A stretch of DNA of 64,000 nt, taken from contig NZ_BLVO01000004.1 in the NCBI RefSeq assembly GCF_013340285.1, positions 248,001 to 312,000 on the forward strand, given 5' to 3'. Source of the stretch: Desulfovibrio subterraneus. GTDB lineage: Bacteria; Desulfobacterota; Desulfovibrionia; Desulfovibrionales; Desulfovibrionaceae. Positions 1-7,805 of the stretch are shown here, in pieces. The notes beneath the pieces were generated by a model, which saw only the letters and a program-made list of their open reading frames with translations, ran no database searches and was not told where the DNA came from. The translations under genes and the position numbers were made by a program. Numbering within the stretch: the first letter of the stretch is position 1; each line of letters starts with the position of its first letter.

Positions 1-164
1 TCAGCAACCTTGAAGCTGCCGAAGCCGGTGAATACAACGGAATCGCCACCCTTAAGGGCTTCTACGATGGTAGCGATGGTTGCATCAAGAGCAGCTTCTG
101 CCTGAGTCTTGGATGCGAGGTTCGCCTTGGAAAAAATCTTTTCTACAAATTCTGCTTTGGTCAT
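1..164 (-). CDS. HU family DNA-binding protein (partial, N-terminal 54 residues)
   Basis: The gene is read on the minus strand from ATG at 164 and runs off the left edge. The visible protein starts MTKAEFVEKIFSKANLAS and reaches the family core GDSVVFTGFGSFKV, which is the usual start of the HU/IHF beta-arm region. HU proteins are small nucleoid proteins that bend and compact DNA as dimers. A GGAG ribosome-binding site lies about 8 bases upstream of the ATG, and a TATAAA -10 element is at 192-197. HU and IHF subunits cannot be separated firmly without the C-terminal half; the N-terminus looks more like HU-beta. Confidence 0.93.
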   Translation of the reverse strand, partial: MTKAEFVEKIFSKANLASKTQAEAALDATIATIVEALKGGDSVVFTGFGSFKVA

Positions 165-191
165 TCACTTATCTCCGTGACACTGACGTAG

Positions 192-197
192 TTTATA
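192..197 (-). promoter_or_regulatory. Probable -10 element of the HU gene
   Basis: TATAAA is read on the minus strand about 28 bases upstream of the HU start codon. No convincing -35 box lies 16-18 bases further upstream, so only the -10 is called. Confidence 0.4.
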
Positions 198-544
198 CGA
201 GACACAGGCCTGAGCCCGCATGTCTCAATGAGTACGGCAGGACAAATGGCAAAGCTTGGTGGGTTTGTCAACCTCCACCCTGTCAAATATTGGCGACTGG
301 CGTGGGTTCCCAGCCCGATCAGGGGTCCGCGCACAAGCCCGTCGTCTTAAAACACTGCTTCAACAAGCTGTAATTACATAGCTTTCACAGACGATTTTCC
401 GCAACACCGTGCGTCTATTGAAAATTAGAAAAAATGCCCCCCGGCGCCCGCAAAACACCGAGTGCCAACGCATGCATGGACAATCATTCCCTGTCGTGTA
501 TAGAATATGCCCGAAGATTCCGAAGCAATACGGAGCAGCCCAGC
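198..544. other. Intergenic region upstream of HU and the GyrI-like gene
   Basis: About 350 bases without a supported gene. They separate the minus-strand HU gene from the plus-strand GyrI-like gene, so both promoters should lie here. Short reading frames at 80-373 and 409-612 have no recognisable content or ribosome-binding site. Confidence 0.5.
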
Positions 545-1015
545 ATGAATGTGAAGATCGAACGTCTGCCCTTACTACGCGTTGCTACCGTCCGCGCCTA
601 CGGCCCTTATGAAAAATCTGGGCCGGAGGCATGGCAGATGCTGACGCCCTGGATTGCCAGACACAACATACTCACGGCAAAAACCATGTTTCTCGGTTTC
701 TGCCATGACGATCCTAACATAACGGCCTCCGGCAGGATTCGGTATGATGCGGCAGTGACCCTGCCGGAAGGATTCATCCCTGATGACTTCGTCCATACCG
801 TTGAGGTTCCGAGCCTGGAATACGCTGTTACGGTCCATAAAGGACCGTATGCAACGCTTTCCCACGTCTGGGCCTCGCTATTCTGGGACTGGCTGCCGGG
901 CAGCAGCCGCCGCCCTGCGGATGCCCCGCTCATGGAACAATACCTGAGCGACCCGTACCTTGATTCGGAAGAAGACCTTGTAACCAGACTGTATCTCCCG
1001 TTAACAACAATCTGA
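545..1015 (+). CDS. GyrI-like small-molecule-binding domain protein
   Basis: A 156-residue protein starting MNVKIERLPLLRVATVRAYG. This resembles the stand-alone GyrI-like/AraC effector-binding fold (SbmC family): an N-terminal strand with an xVAxVRxxGPYE pattern (about residues 10-22), a central GFCHDDPxxT segment (about 57-66), and an RYDAAVTLPEG strand. ATG at 545 was chosen over the upstream in-frame ATG at 434 because GGAG at 532-535 precedes it and the family homology starts here. Members bind small hydrophobic or cationic ligands, and some inhibit gyrase; the ligand here is unknown. The gene stands alone with its own upstream gap. Confidence 0.82.
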   Translation: MNVKIERLPLLRVATVRAYGPYEKSGPEAWQMLTPWIARHNILTAKTMFLGFCHDDPNITASGRIRYDAAVTLPEGFIPDDFVHTVEVPSLEYAVTVHKGPYATLSHVWASLFWDWLPGSSRRPADAPLMEQYLSDPYLDSEEDLVTRLYLPLTTI

Positions 1016-1043
1016 CCATTCCGACATATCTTTCGGAGGAACT

Positions 1044-1616
1044 ATGAAGACCGGTTACCGCCTTGCAACGCTTTCCCTGTGCTTCCTGCTGCTTACCCTT
1101 GCCGCCTGTGCACCCAACAACTATGTGCGTCTGCAGTATACATCCGAACTGAGCCCGGCCCACATCCAGCCCAACGCTCCCAGCGTTACCGTTGTGGAAT
1201 TTGCCGACGAACGCTCCAAGAAGGATATCGGCGTGCGCAATGACCAGACTCCCTTCATCCCCGTATCCAGCGTTTCCGCATGGATGAGCGATGCCCTCAG
1301 GGAAGAACTGAGCCGCAAGGGACTCAACACCCACTATGTGAAGAGTGCTGATGAAGTGACTCCCGGCGAGCATGTTGTCACCGGCACCGTGAAAAAGGTG
1401 TGGCTCAAGCAGAACACCATGACGGCATACAGCGTCTCCATTGAAGCTGCCATCGCCGTAGACGGCGGCCTGCCCGTTACCTACCGCTCCGAGCAGGAAC
1501 GTCAGGACGTGCCCACTGACGGCGTGACGGAAGAACACCTCAGCGAAACCCTGCGCACCATGCTTAACGGTGCCGTGGAAGACATTCTTTCAAAGATCTA
1601 TAACACGGCGAACTGA
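1044..1616 (+). CDS. Outer-membrane-type lipoprotein, YajG-like
   Basis: A 190-residue protein with a lipoprotein signal: basic start, hydrophobic core and lipobox L-A-A-C with the modified cysteine at residue 22. The mature part carries a VTVVEFADERSKKDIGVRND motif, which resembles the YajG family of uncharacterised lipoproteins. ATG at 1044 follows CGGAGG. The stop codon overlaps the next ATG by one base (TGATG at 1614-1618), so it is translationally coupled to the TPR protein. The role is unknown; the pair probably acts at the cell envelope (inference). Confidence 0.8.
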   Translation: MKTGYRLATLSLCFLLLTLAACAPNNYVRLQYTSELSPAHIQPNAPSVTVVEFADERSKKDIGVRNDQTPFIPVSSVSAWMSDALREELSRKGLNTHYVKSADEVTPGEHVVTGTVKKVWLKQNTMTAYSVSIEAAIAVDGGLPVTYRSEQERQDVPTDGVTEEHLSETLRTMLNGAVEDILSKIYNTAN

Positions 1617-2674
1617 TGCGCCGGACCCTTGTCATTCTCTGGTGCCTCTGGGGACTCTTCCCGGGGGCACCGTGCAAGGCTCAGTCACCTCCGGCTCCTT
1701 CCTTCAACCATTCGGTAGCTGTGGCCTTTGGCGGTGAACTGGGCCTGTCTGCAGCCCTGAGGGTATCGGAAGCCATGGCCCGCATCGGGGTCATGCAAAA
1801 AGCCTCTCTCTGGCTGGAAAGGGACAAGAATGTCCAGCTGGCCAAACTCGCCTACGGACAGACCGATGCCGAAGTCCTGCGCGATGCCCAGCCGCTGGCA
1901 TGGATGATATACCGCCCCGTCATCACCGAGCAGGAAAAGATAGGCAGAGCACCGGACCTCGGTGTCCGCTCTACAGCCACAATCGTCCATCCTGCCCGTT
2001 TTCCCGATCTTCTCAAAAACGCCCTGCTCCAGCCAAAGCAGATGCTTCTGCACCGTAAGCTGCTTGATTACGAGCAGCGTATTCTGCGCCGCTTCGTGCA
2101 GCTTTCCGCAGCCATGCAAGGCGGCGGAGCGCCTGCGGATGCCCTGACCAGGCAATACGAGCCGCAGTTTGCTGTCGTAGCCAACGAGCTGCACGCCATA
2201 ACCCTGTTGCGCGACCAGCTGCCCGACCTGCAGAACGGGGTATGGCAGCACCCTGACGCCGTCTCCGGTGCCATGCGGCAGGCTCTTGAACTGGCCCCGG
2301 ACAACCCGCTGCTCTGGTATGCCAAGGGAACCGCCGATTATCAGCTCCAGCGCTCGCAGGACGCGCTGGACGCCCTTGACCGGTGCATCGATATGGCACC
2401 CGGGTTTGCGCAGGCCCTGCACGACCGGGGAACCGCCTATCTGCGCCTGCACCTGACCACACTGGCCATTGCCGACTATGATGCCGCCATCCGCCTGCAA
2501 CCCCGCAATGCGGACTTCTTCCGCTCGCGTGGCTCGGCCTATCTGGTGGACGAAGATTTTGTTCCCATGTGCAGAGATTTTTACACGGCATGCTCGCTCG
2601 GGGCCTGCGAGAACTACCACTGGGCTACGAGCCGCGGGCACTGCAAAGCAGACGCGCCACCTGCCGCACAATGA
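1616..2674 (+). CDS. Secreted TPR-repeat protein
   Basis: A 352-residue protein with an N-terminal signal peptide (about residues 1-22, ending near GAPCKA-Q). The C-terminal third (about 220-330) contains at least two to three tetratricopeptide repeats, for example the stretch with LWYAKGTADYQLQRSQDAL followed by ALHDRGTAYLRL and FFRSRGSAYL. The last TPR-like unit is cysteine-containing (MCRDFYTACSLGACENYHW). The middle part has no recognised domain. It overlaps the upstream lipoprotein gene by one base, so a joint envelope role is likely. TPRs are protein-binding scaffolds; the partner is not evident. Confidence 0.8.
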   Translation: MRRTLVILWCLWGLFPGAPCKAQSPPAPSFNHSVAVAFGGELGLSAALRVSEAMARIGVMQKASLWLERDKNVQLAKLAYGQTDAEVLRDAQPLAWMIYRPVITEQEKIGRAPDLGVRSTATIVHPARFPDLLKNALLQPKQMLLHRKLLDYEQRILRRFVQLSAAMQGGGAPADALTRQYEPQFAVVANELHAITLLRDQLPDLQNGVWQHPDAVSGAMRQALELAPDNPLLWYAKGTADYQLQRSQDALDALDRCIDMAPGFAQALHDRGTAYLRLHLTTLAIADYDAAIRLQPRNADFFRSRGSAYLVDEDFVPMCRDFYTACSLGACENYHWATSRGHCKADAPPAAQ

Positions 2675-2694
2675 TCTTTGATGCATAAAAAGAT

Positions 2695-2725
2695 CGGCCG
2701 CGTCTGGGGGTAAGAGACGCGGCCG
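2695..2725. other. Perfect 11-bp hairpin (unassigned RNA element)
   Basis: CGGCCGCGTCT at 2695-2705 pairs perfectly with AGACGCGGCCG at 2715-2725. On the plus strand it is followed by ACGCTGCAAGGGAGGAGG and not by a T-run, so it is not a normal plus-strand terminator. On the minus strand a T5 tract follows, but the only upstream minus gene already has its own terminator. A second hairpin lies at 2754-2778. Confidence 0.55.
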
Positions 2726-2753
2726 ACGCTGCAAGGGAGGAGGATGATGATTG

Positions 2754-2778
2754 GTGCGGTTTCGCTGCTAAACCGCAC
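2754..2778. other. Perfect 9-bp hairpin after a strong ribosome-binding site
   Basis: GTGCGGTTT (2754-2762) pairs with AAACCGCAC (2770-2778) around a 7-base loop. Just upstream, AAGGGAGGAGG (2733-2743) is an exceptionally strong Shine-Dalgarno sequence before ATGATG at 2744. The reading frame it would start (2744-2938, 64 residues) has no recognised homology. This may be a leader peptide, a small RNA or a decoy site. Confidence 0.45.
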
Positions 2779-2930
2779 TACAGACCGGATGCTGCAAACC
2801 GGTCCATCAATCCCTGCTGTCATCGAAATCGTTCGACAACAGACATCCATATATCCAAATTACACTACGTTGCAGGACCGGCTATTATATTTTTTCAGAA
2901 GATTCACATTCTCTGCGACAAACTTTCCTC

Positions 2931-2962
2931 AAAACTAAAACCCCGCCATTCTCACGGCAGGG
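2931..2962 (-). terminator. Terminator of the exported-protein gene
   Basis: CCCCGCC (2941-2947) and GGCAGGG (2956-2962) form a 7-pair stem with one wobble on the minus transcript. It is followed by a T-rich tail (TTTTAGTTTT, complement of 2931-2940). It lies downstream of the minus-strand gene ending at 3070. Confidence 0.75.
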
Positions 2963-3010
2963 CTTTGGCAGCAAATTCGCTCAAGCTTCGATGTATCATC
3001 GCGACAAACC

Positions 3011-3060
3011 GAGTCTGGCCGGGTCTGGCCGGGTCTGGCCGGGTCTGGCCGAGTCTGGGC
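3011..3060. repeat. Tandem 10-bp repeat, five units
   Basis: Five consecutive 10-base units: GAGTCTGGCC, three times GGGTCTGGCC, then GAGTCTGGGC. It lies in the 3' flank of the exported-protein gene, between its stop codon (3070) and its terminator. It is a candidate variable-number repeat. Confidence 0.9.
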
Positions 3061-3069
3061 AGTCAGACA

Positions 3070-3984
3070 CTAACGCCAGACAAAGGAATCCGCACTTCCC
3101 GCGCAATGGCACAGCCCTTCTATCCCCCGCTGTTCCAGCTGTCTGCGCAGGCACAGAGCGGCCTCATCCCGAAACACAACCCACAGCGAGCCATAGCGTT
3201 CACACACATAGGCATGTCCGGCCCTTTCTGCTGTGCGCCGCGCCTGCGGATTACCCAGCATCTCGCGCACCTCGCCCGGTGTCATGCCACGCGCCACGGC
3301 CACTCGTCCGGCCTCGGTAAGTTCTCTGTTGCGCCGGACAATCTCATCCCGTTTGCGCTTGATGGATTCGAGCGACCCCAGAGCTTTTTCCTGCTCCGCA
3401 GACCGTGAAAGTCCCGCAGAGCCGCCTTGACCGACAGGGGCAACCGGCGCGACCGGCGCGACGGGAGCACGCATCTCGCTCCCGTCTGCGGAAGGACCAG
3501 CGGGCGAGGCCATTTCCGACACCTTGCGCCGTGCAGACTCCACTTCCCTGCCCGATTCACCAAGCTCATTTCTCAGCGCAGGATTACGGGCAATATACGC
3601 CAGAGAATCAAGCACTTCCTGTTCGTTGAATGTCACCCTGCTTCTGCAGTGCACAGACATGTGCTGGCCATCCAGACGCACTTCTTCGCCCAGCCGTTCA
3701 ACCTGCAGCACGGCAGCCGTAAAGCTGAACACCTCGTCCTTCTTGAGGGCGAAGTTCGAAATCTCGGTGCGCGATTCCATATACACTCCGGCCTGCTCCA
3801 ACGCCCTGCGCTCCGCCTCAGCATAGCACATGCGTACAGCCTCGGAACGGGAATCACTGTCCCCCAGCTGGTACACATGTTCCACCTCTATGGTTTTCCG
3901 GTCGGCATCGGCGAATGCATCCGCAGTTGCAGACAACAGGACAAACATGCAGGCAATCCCTGTAACCAGCTGATATCTTGTCAT
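3070..3984 (-). CDS. Exported protein with SmpA/OmlA-like C-terminal segment
   Basis: A 304-residue protein with a signal peptide (about 1-24, cleavage near ADAFA-D). Residues 30-130 form a conserved-looking exported domain (EVEHVYQLGDSDSR; AEAERRALEQAGVYMES) like those in other envelope proteins. A proline-rich linker with three PVA repeats is at about 171-185. The C-terminal part (about 235-285), with RGMTPGEVREMLGNPQA and later CERYGSLWVVF, resembles the SmpA/BamE-like fold in which a start motif is followed by a short beta-sheet. Its start overlaps the stop of the upstream hydrolase gene by 4 bases. Function unknown. Confidence 0.65.
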   Translation of the reverse strand: MTRYQLVTGIACMFVLLSATADAFADADRKTIEVEHVYQLGDSDSRSEAVRMCYAEAERRALEQAGVYMESRTEISNFALKKDEVFSFTAAVLQVERLGEEVRLDGQHMSVHCRSRVTFNEQEVLDSLAYIARNPALRNELGESGREVESARRKVSEMASPAGPSADGSEMRAPVAPVAPVAPVGQGGSAGLSRSAEQEKALGSLESIKRKRDEIVRRNRELTEAGRVAVARGMTPGEVREMLGNPQARRTAERAGHAYVCERYGSLWVVFRDEAALCLRRQLEQRGIEGLCHCAGSADSFVWR

Positions 3985-4829
3985 GACAGGTCAATCTCCA
4001 TGCCTTCGCGGACGCCGAAGCATTGCATTTCAACACCATGTTGCCGCAGTTGGGCAAGACAGCGGGTGACAATGCCGTCAATCACGTCGTCCGAATGATC
4101 CTGATTGTGATGAAACAGACCGAAGCGATGCACACCGGCGTCCATGGCCAACTGCAGGGCTCTTGTCCATGTGGAATGCCCCCAGCCGCGGGTGGCCGCA
4201 TATTCCTCTTCGGTAAATTCCGCATCGTGTATCAACAGGTCAGCGCCGGTGCAGAAAGCGACATACTCTTCATATGATCTGCCTCCCGCATGGGTGCCGT
4301 CCAATTCATTATCGGTCAGAAACACGAATGTCCTGCCGTTCTCCACAAACTTATACCCCAGCCCCCGGTTGGGATGATTTAACGGGATGCTGCGGACGGA
4401 AACACCATTCACGATAATGGGGGTATCCGTCGGTGCATCGCGCATCCACTGGACATCGGCATGCAGCCCGTGCAGGGGAACAGGGAAATACGGGGGTGAC
4501 ATGAGTCCGGAAAGCAGCTGTTTCATGTCGCCTTCTTCAAGGGGGCAGCCATATACGGTCAGGGAAAAATCCTTTCTGTAGACAGGACGAAAGAAGGGAA
4601 AGCCCATCAGGTGATCCCAATGCGCATGGGTGAAGAAAAGCGTACAGCTGGTCCGCTTTTCTTCAAGCAGCCTGTTGCCCAGCTGGCGGATGCCTGTACC
4701 GGCATCTATGACCATGATGTCGTCACCGGCGGTACGCAGCTCAAGGCAGGTGGTGGAACCACCGTACCGCAGATATTCCTTCCCGAAAACGGGAATGGAA
4801 CCACGTGCCCCCCAACACCTCACAATCAT
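3981..4829 (-). CDS. Metallo-beta-lactamase-fold hydrolase
   Basis: A 282-residue protein beginning MIVRCWGARGSIPVFG, typical of the cyclic-nucleotide-phosphodiesterase-like/PhnP-type branch of the MBL fold. The metal-binding motif THAHWDH is at about residues 67-73. Further candidate ligands are the histidine of PLNHPNRG, the aspartate of LIHDAEF and the late GLFHHNQDHSD. GGAG lies upstream of the ATG. The 3' end overlaps the exported-protein gene by 4 bases (ATGA), so the two are co-expressed. The substrate is unknown; phosphodiester hydrolysis is the family expectation. Confidence 0.85.
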   Translation of the reverse strand: MIVRCWGARGSIPVFGKEYLRYGGSTTCLELRTAGDDIMVIDAGTGIRQLGNRLLEEKRTSCTLFFTHAHWDHLMGFPFFRPVYRKDFSLTVYGCPLEEGDMKQLLSGLMSPPYFPVPLHGLHADVQWMRDAPTDTPIIVNGVSVRSIPLNHPNRGLGYKFVENGRTFVFLTDNELDGTHAGGRSYEEYVAFCTGADLLIHDAEFTEEEYAATRGWGHSTWTRALQLAMDAGVHRFGLFHHNQDHSDDVIDGIVTRCLAQLRQHGVEMQCFGVREGMEIDLS

Positions 4830-4997
4830 GCTTGTCTCCAGTGATGTTGTCCGGCCGATGCGAAAAAACAGACAGCCCCAGCATACTTTTCACATGACGA
4901 TAAACCGCGTAGGCGAATAAGGCAACCAACGCTGATTGCAGAGATATTCACTTGCCTATTCCACCATTGTGCGCGAGGTTTGCAAAGAGGAGGCACC

Positions 4998-6197
4998 ATG
5001 TTTGACACCCTTACGCTGGAAAAATATGCAGATGTCATCATCTGGGGACTGCAACGCGGCCGCAGCGGCACCTTTGCCAAAAGTGATTTCATTCTGGTGA
5101 ATTATGATCACGATGCCCTGCCGCTTGCCGAAGAGGTCTGCTGCCAGCTGCATGATCGCGGCTTTATTCCCATCCAGAGAGCTATGCCCACGCCGCGCAT
5201 GGATTATGACCGGTACACCAGAGCCAACAACAAGCGCCTTGCCACGCTCATTCCCGGTGACAGGGATATGTATAACCACCTGAACGGCTCCATCAGCCTT
5301 CTTGCCCCCTCTTCGCTCACGCACCTGGCAGGCGTAGACCCTGAATTGCTCAATCTCGTGCAGATGGCGCGACAGCCCCTGCGCCAGATCATGAACACAC
5401 GGGAACAGATGGGAACCTTCGGCTGGACACTGTGCATGTATCCCACACAGGCGCTGGCGGCTCAGGCGAGGCTCAGCCTGCAGGAATACGCCCGGCAGAT
5501 CGAGCTTGCCTGTTATCTGGACGACGGCACGCCCACCCGCAAGTGGCGGCTGCTTGCCAAGCAGATAGAAGCCCTGCGCGAGGAACTGACCGGCCTCGGC
5601 AACTGCACGCTGAAAGTGGAATCCGAAACGGTGGACCTGCTGCTCAAGGTTGGCGAACGCCGCACATGGGCGGGGCTGACAGGGCGCAACCTGCCCAGCT
5701 TCGAACTGTATGTTTCTCCCGACTACCGCACGGTGGAAGGCGTATACACATCAAACCTTCCCTCATTCCGTTCAGGCAACATTGTCCGTGATGTGCGGCT
5801 GGAGTTCAAGGCAGGCCGCGTTACGGCCGTGAGCGCCGAGCACAGCGAAGAATTCGTGATCAAGCAGCTGAACATGGATGAAGGCGCTTCCCGCATCGGC
5901 GAGTTTGCTCTGGTGGATAAACGCTTCTCCCGCATTTCCGCGTTCATGGCCAACACCCTGTATGACGAAAACCACGGTGGCACGTGGGGTTCCATGCATA
6001 TGGCCCTTGGCAACGCCTATACCAACACCTTTGCGGGCGAGGCCACGGAATATAACGAAGAGTTGCGCCGCGCGCTCGGCTTCAACTCATCCATGCTGCA
6101 CTGGGACCTCGTCAACACGGACCGGAAGCGCGTAACCGCCATCCTCGCCGACGGAACACGCAAAACCATCTATGAAGACGGAGAATTCACGCTTTAA
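4998..6197 (+). CDS. Aminopeptidase, M29 family (AmpS-like)
   Basis: A 399-residue cytosolic metallo-aminopeptidase. The C-terminal half carries the family's metal-site segments: the glutamate in the TVEGVYTSNLP region, GEFALVDKRF, the histidine of NHGGTWGSMHMALG and the HWDLV histidine-x-aspartate pair near the end. ATG at 4998 was chosen over the ATG at 4980 because GAGGAGG lies directly upstream of it. M29 enzymes remove N-terminal residues using two metal ions (often cobalt or zinc). The gene appears monocistronic. Confidence 0.87.
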   Translation: MFDTLTLEKYADVIIWGLQRGRSGTFAKSDFILVNYDHDALPLAEEVCCQLHDRGFIPIQRAMPTPRMDYDRYTRANNKRLATLIPGDRDMYNHLNGSISLLAPSSLTHLAGVDPELLNLVQMARQPLRQIMNTREQMGTFGWTLCMYPTQALAAQARLSLQEYARQIELACYLDDGTPTRKWRLLAKQIEALREELTGLGNCTLKVESETVDLLLKVGERRTWAGLTGRNLPSFELYVSPDYRTVEGVYTSNLPSFRSGNIVRDVRLEFKAGRVTAVSAEHSEEFVIKQLNMDEGASRIGEFALVDKRFSRISAFMANTLYDENHGGTWGSMHMALGNAYTNTFAGEATEYNEELRRALGFNSSMLHWDLVNTDRKRVTAILADGTRKTIYEDGEFTL

Positions 6198-6272
6198 GCC
6201 GCATACCGCAAACAGGCCGCGTGAAAACCGCGGCCTTGCCTTTCGGATAAAAACACGGCACCGTCCACGCCC

Positions 6273-6587
6273 ATGGAACATATCATCATCAAAGTATACG
6301 GCAGCGTTACCCCGGCAGGGGAAGATATGCTGCACGCCGTGCAGCAGGTTGCGGAAGAAAGCGTTTCGCTGGAAGGGAACATGCTCCTCGTCAGTCACGA
6401 GGGCGTGTACTTCATGATTGAAGATTTCATCGAGGCCCTCAAGCCGCACCTTGGCAAAGGCAGCGAGGGGCGCATTGACTATATTGATATGGATGAATGG
6501 ACCCTGACCCGTTACCGCATTCAGGACGGGCTCATCACCCGCAGTCAAGCCGGACTGAATCAGGTGATGGACTACTCGGGCCACTAA
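6273..6587 (+). CDS. Conserved hypothetical protein, 104 residues
   Basis: A small acidic protein starting MEHIIIKVYGSVTPAGEDML. No domain is recognised, but the codon composition matches the neighbours and the frame is clean. No signal peptide or membrane segment. Its TAA stop (6585-6587) overlaps the TAG stop of the opposing gene (6584-6586), so the two genes converge with no gap. It may be a cytosolic regulator or adaptor; no function can be inferred. Confidence 0.65.
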   Translation: MEHIIIKVYGSVTPAGEDMLHAVQQVAEESVSLEGNMLLVSHEGVYFMIEDFIEALKPHLGKGSEGRIDYIDMDEWTLTRYRIQDGLITRSQAGLNQVMDYSGH

Positions 6588-6922
6588 TCATCGTCTTCCG
6601 GCCCGAACCGTCCGGCCCCGTGGCCCATGCGGTTCACGTTGGCCTCTTCATACGAAGGCAGCGTATAGAGCCGCACCTTATGGCTACGCGGAAATTCCTT
6701 TTTCAACAGCTGCTTGAGCAGGCGTTTCAGCTTGTCGGCGGATACATCCTCCCACCGCTCCTGCCCAAAGCCGTCTTCTATGACGGTGAAGGCATCCACT
6801 CCCGTACGAATCAGGGCAACGGACCTGTTTCGCTTGAACGTGCGGATATCGAGGCAATGTCCCGTCTCCAGCTTGTCTGCACGCTGCAGCACCGTGGTGA
6901 TGAGCGTTGTCTTATCGATCAC
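6584..6922 (-). CDS. Conserved hypothetical protein, 112 residues
   Basis: Read from GTG at 6922 and preceded by AGGA. The protein starts MIDKTTLITTVLQRADKLET and has a basic central part (KRLLKQLLKKEFPRSHKVRL) and an acidic end (GPEDDD). It lies 12 bases downstream of cheD on the same strand, so it is probably co-transcribed with it. No recognised domain; a link to chemotaxis is only suggested by position. Confidence 0.65.
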   Translation of the reverse strand: MIDKTTLITTVLQRADKLETGHCLDIRTFKRNRSVALIRTGVDAFTVIEDGFGQERWEDVSADKLKRLLKQLLKKEFPRSHKVRLYTLPSYEEANVNRMGHGAGRFGPEDDD

Positions 6923-6934
6923 TTCCTGTCCTCG

Positions 6935-7501
6935 TCACTTACTGCCCCCGTCACTTCCTGCCCTCGTTCCTGCCCGCCCTGCCGCGGCGGTATTCAGGCT
7001 CATGAGCACATGCTTGCGCCCGGGAGAGATTATGGTCACCTCACCCGTACCCACCGCAAAAAAAACCGTTCTGCTCAGCTCAAGGCCCACATCTTCCGCA
7101 AAAAGGGTTATCCCGCGCTGTCTCAGCAGCGAGCGAACAGCTTCGACATTGCGCTGCCCGATAAAAAAACGACTGCTGTTGGGCAGCACACTGGCTCCGC
7201 CGATAATTGCGGCCGAAAGCCCCGCAGCAAAGGGAGTGCCCCGCAGCCTGCCCACATGGCGGAACAGCAGTTCCACTCCCTTGTCGGCATAATAGCCAGG
7301 AGCACCGCCGATACCATCCGCCCTGCCTGCCTGCAGCGACGAGTCCGGCAGGGCGATATGCACCATCCCCCCCACTCTTGTCAGAGGATCATAGAGCACA
7401 AGGGCGACACACGACCCAAGCCCGAAGGTCTTGAGCATTGCCTCCGGACGGGCGGAAGCCGCCATCTCGCCTATACCTATAATATGTTTATCATCAGTCA
7501 T
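6935..7501 (-). CDS. cheD: Chemoreceptor glutamine deamidase CheD
   Basis: A 188-residue CheD protein. The catalytic cysteine lies in the family motif FGLGSCVAL (about residues 26-34), and the catalytic histidine is in GGMVHIALPDS (about 44-54). KGVELLF and the asparagine- and glutamine-rich IGQRNVEAV segment also fit. CheD deamidates glutamines in methyl-accepting chemotaxis proteins and, in CheC-containing systems, interacts with that phosphatase. No other chemotaxis gene lies nearby. The C-terminal tail after VLMSLNTAA is alanine- and glycine-rich and likely disordered. Confidence 0.92.
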   Translation of the reverse strand: MTDDKHIIGIGEMAASARPEAMLKTFGLGSCVALVLYDPLTRVGGMVHIALPDSSLQAGRADGIGGAPGYYADKGVELLFRHVGRLRGTPFAAGLSAAIIGGASVLPNSSRFFIGQRNVEAVRSLLRQRGITLFAEDVGLELSRTVFFAVGTGEVTIISPGRKHVLMSLNTAAAGRAGTRAGSDGGSK

Positions 7502-7752
7502 ATGAACAGTTCTTGCTGCGCGTTATTCCGCAGCGCTCCCACGGCGGGGCAACTCCATCACGTTTAAACTCAATCCGGCTGCAGCTGTATTCGCCCCAAC
7601 CAGATACTGGAGCCGCATAACAGAATCAGGAAAATTAAGCTGATACACACCAAAGAGAAATGATAATCAGGGCAAAGAATTAGCTAAGTCACGCCCGCCT
7701 GTGACACTGGCGCGTACCATAATGAGAGTAACACAACTTCATGAATACAAAT
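7502..7752. other. Intergenic region between cheD and the rny terminator
   Basis: About 250 bases that should hold the cheD promoter. It is visibly more A+T-rich than the flanking genes. I see no reading frame, RNA gene or convincing sigma-28 promoter in it. Confidence 0.4.
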
Positions 7753-7782
7753 GAGGCCGCCCTCCAGCCGGAAGGCGGCCTC
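7753..7782 (-). terminator. Terminator of rny
   Basis: GAGGCCGCC (7753-7761) pairs with GGCGGCCTC (7774-7782). On the minus transcript it is followed by ATTTGTATT. It sits about 25 bases after the rny stop codon. Confidence 0.75.
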
Positions 7783-7805
7783 TTTCATACTTACTTTGAA
7801 ACGCC

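Noticed and set aside
1685-2734. 349-codon open frame on the minus strand
   Set aside because: It is the shadow of the TPR protein gene, without a ribosome-binding site or domain.
3011-3060. Possible CRISPR array
   Set aside because: The units are 10 bases and directly adjacent, with no spacers and no cas gene.
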